In this document: in pieces, positions 37,775-39,647 of the stretch | Numbering within the stretch: the first letter of the stretch is position 1 | How the letters are laid out: every line of letters begins with the position of its first letter | Assembly (NCBI GenBank): GCA_018679315.1 | Contig: JAHHLF010000080.1 | Coordinates: 1-39,647 of the forward strand | From: Bacteroidia bacterium | Lineage (GTDB): Bacteria > Bacteroidota > Bacteroidia > Flavobacteriales > Flavobacteriaceae | DNA: 39,647 bases | Reading direction: 5' to 3' | The notes under the pieces: generated by a model | Told to the model about the DNA's origin: nothing | Database searches by the model: none | Seen by the model: only the letters and a program-made list of their open reading frames with translations | Position numbers and translations under genes: made by a program

Positions 37775-38731
37775 ATGTACTTTTTAGGTTTCAACTGGAA
37801 TCCCGCAGACACCTTATTCTCCATCGGTGTACTACAAATAAAATATTATAATTTACTTTGGATCATAGCTTTTGCTGTTGGTTGGTTGATTATGAAGCGC
37901 ATCTTCAAAAACGAAAACCGACCTATTGCGCAATTAGATTCCCTTTTTGTCTATACCGTACTAGCCACCATGATCGGAGCTCGTTTAGGTCATGTTTTTT
38001 TCTATGACTGGGGCTACTATAAGAACCATTTGATTGAGATCCTTTTACCCATACGCGAGCGAGCTGGCAGTAGTCTTTTTGGATTGATCAATGGATACGA
38101 ATTCACTGGATTTGCCGGCCTGGCCAGTCATGGAGCCGCCATTGGGATCATCGTGGGAATGTACCTCTTCGTCAGAAAATATAGAGACTTCACCTTGCTC
38201 AATGTGTTGGACAGGGTTGTGATCCCTATTTCCCTGGGGGCATTTTGCATTCGGCTCGGAAACTTTTTTAATTCCGAGATCAATGGCAAGATCGTAGACT
38301 CTGGCTTTGCGTTTGCCACCCGTTTTATTCGGGATTCGGACGATATGCCAGCAAGCCGAGCCATGTCTATAACCAAAGAGAAAACGGTAAATGCAGCTTA
38401 TAACGCTATTGAAAATAATCCTGAATTTGCCTCATATTTAGAAGCGATCCCGTACAGGCACCCGGCTCAACTTTATGAAGGTATTTGTTATATCGGGGTT
38501 TTTCTGATCCTACGGCATTTCTATTGGAAAACTGAGAAAGGAGCCAAACCGGGATTTTTATTCGGCCTCTTTTTAGTTATGCTTTGGACGATACGCTTCC
38601 TTGTTGAATACGTCAAGAAAAGTCAGGGTGGTTTTGAGGAAAGTCTGGGACTATTCTCGACAGGCCAATGGCTGAGTGTACCCTTTATTTTGCTCGGACT
38701 CTATTTTGTATTCCGTAAAACCCAGAACTAG
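37775..38731 (+). CDS. lgt: Prolipoprotein diacylglyceryl transferase
   Basis: Multi-TM; ARLGHVFFYDW, ASHGAAIGI, RLGNFFNSEINGKI, YRHPAQLYEG. Confidence 0.93.
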   Translation: MYFLGFNWNPADTLFSIGVLQIKYYNLLWIIAFAVGWLIMKRIFKNENRPIAQLDSLFVYTVLATMIGARLGHVFFYDWGYYKNHLIEILLPIRERAGSSLFGLINGYEFTGFAGLASHGAAIGIIVGMYLFVRKYRDFTLLNVLDRVVIPISLGAFCIRLGNFFNSEINGKIVDSGFAFATRFIRDSDDMPASRAMSITKEKTVNAAYNAIENNPEFASYLEAIPYRHPAQLYEGICYIGVFLILRHFYWKTEKGAKPGFLFGLFLVMLWTIRFLVEYVKKSQGGFEESLGLFSTGQWLSVPFILLGLYFVFRKTQN

Positions 38732-39228
38732 TGATAATCAAACTTCCAAAATCACTTTGCTATCTCCTGGCTATCATGCTTTTATTTTCTGTTGCCTGCA
38801 AGGAAGATAAGAAAGTAGTAAAAACCGAATCCGTTAGTTTCGAGAAAGAAGGAGAACTGAGCATTTTTAAAGGCGAAACAGATAGCCTGATCGCCAGGCT
38901 TGATATTGAGATCGCCAGCACTTCCTATGAGACACAAACCGGACTGATGTACAGGGATGCCATGGAAGACAACCAGGCCATGCTCTTTATTTTTGGCGAA
39001 CCGGCCTATCATTCCTTTTATATGAAGAACACCCGGTTCTCTATCGATATCATCTTCATCAATGATCAATTGCGCATCGCCAGTTTCAAGGAAAGGGCCA
39101 AACCCATGGACGAGAACGGACTGTCTTCTGAAGTACCGGTGCAATACGTCCTGGAAGTAAATGCCGGATTGGCCGAACAATGGCAGCTGGAAATAGGAGA
39201 CCGTATCTCTTATCAGGAGGCCCATTAA
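38731..39228 (+). CDS. DUF192 family lipoprotein (GTG start)
   Basis: Lipobox LLFSVAC; TQTGLMYRDAMEDNQAMLFIFGEPAYHSFYMKNTRFSIDIIFI typical of DUF192; GTG overlaps the lgt TAG by 1 nt. Confidence 0.88.
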   Translation: MIIKLPKSLCYLLAIMLLFSVACKEDKKVVKTESVSFEKEGELSIFKGETDSLIARLDIEIASTSYETQTGLMYRDAMEDNQAMLFIFGEPAYHSFYMKNTRFSIDIIFINDQLRIASFKERAKPMDENGLSSEVPVQYVLEVNAGLAEQWQLEIGDRISYQEAH

Positions 39229-39236
39229 TAATCCAC

Positions 39237-39647
39237 ATGTTACTTGACGGACATAGCACAGATCGTCTCTATTTTCGGAAGCTCCGCGAATCCGACTTTC
39301 AGGATTGGCTTCCCTTCTATAAAGATCCAACAAGTACTGAATTTTGGGAAGGAATACCTGCCGACCCGGTGGTGGCTTGCAAAGAGCAATTCAGTCGGCA
39401 ATTTGATCGATACGAACGGAAAATTGGTGGCATGAATGCACTTATCGATATCACTTCCGGTAAATTAACCGGAATTTGTGGCCTTTTACTTCAGGAATTT
39501 GATGGCAAGAAAGAATGGGAGATCGGGTATTCGCTTATGCCTGAATTCCGAGGTAAAGGATTGGCTACAGAAGCTGCCCAATATTGCAAAGTCGTGGCTT
39601 TCGATACCCACCTCGCGCCCAGTCTGATCTCTATGATACATGTAGAC
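39237..39647 (+). CDS. GNAT family N-acetyltransferase (truncated by window end)
   Basis: MLLDGHSTDRLYFRKLRESDFQDWLPFYKDP...WEIGYSLMPEFRGKGLATEAAQYCKVVAF; RimJ/RimL-like acetyl-CoA motif. Absent as such from the ORF track because it runs off the edge. Confidence 0.85.
   Translation, partial: MLLDGHSTDRLYFRKLRESDFQDWLPFYKDPTSTEFWEGIPADPVVACKEQFSRQFDRYERKIGGMNALIDITSGKLTGICGLLLQEFDGKKEWEIGYSLMPEFRGKGLATEAAQYCKVVAFDTHLAPSLISMIHVD

Noticed and set aside
38782-39333. 183-aa antisense ORF on the - strand
   Set aside because: Opposes the DUF192 gene and the start of the GNAT gene; composition looks like reverse-complement coding.

Overview
The window looks like a chromosomal segment from a marine Flavobacteriaceae-type Bacteroidota. 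Supporting signs are type B T9SS C-terminal domains, TAnnTTTG-like -7 boxes, a BT_3928-like DoxX/MauE protein and an archaeal-type ProS. The most distinctive region is a putative laminarin / beta-1,3-glucan locus (about 1550-13065). It encodes a surface lipoprotein GH16, a 1140-aa GH149-like beta-1,3-oligoglucan phosphorylase, a lipoprotein GH17, a lipoprotein GH30, a GPH-type symporter, a second GH17 without a signal peptide, and a sugar-porter MFS protein. No SusC/SusD pair or dedicated regulator is visible in the window. The rest is mostly core genome: clpS, prmA, tpiA, folP, cdaA, an ABC exporter, truA, yfcE-like, rho, rpsT, tRNA-Glu, proS, folE, cysS, yidD and lgt. Several less-characterised genes are interspersed: an internally duplicated DUF1599 protein, a DUF3667 protein coupled to cdaA, an RS/GYW-rich lipoprotein, a lipoprotein/multi-TM pair, and tandem T9SS cargo paralogs. 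I saw no CRISPR array, transposase, phage or integron feature. All calls come from reading motifs by eye; no database search was run.
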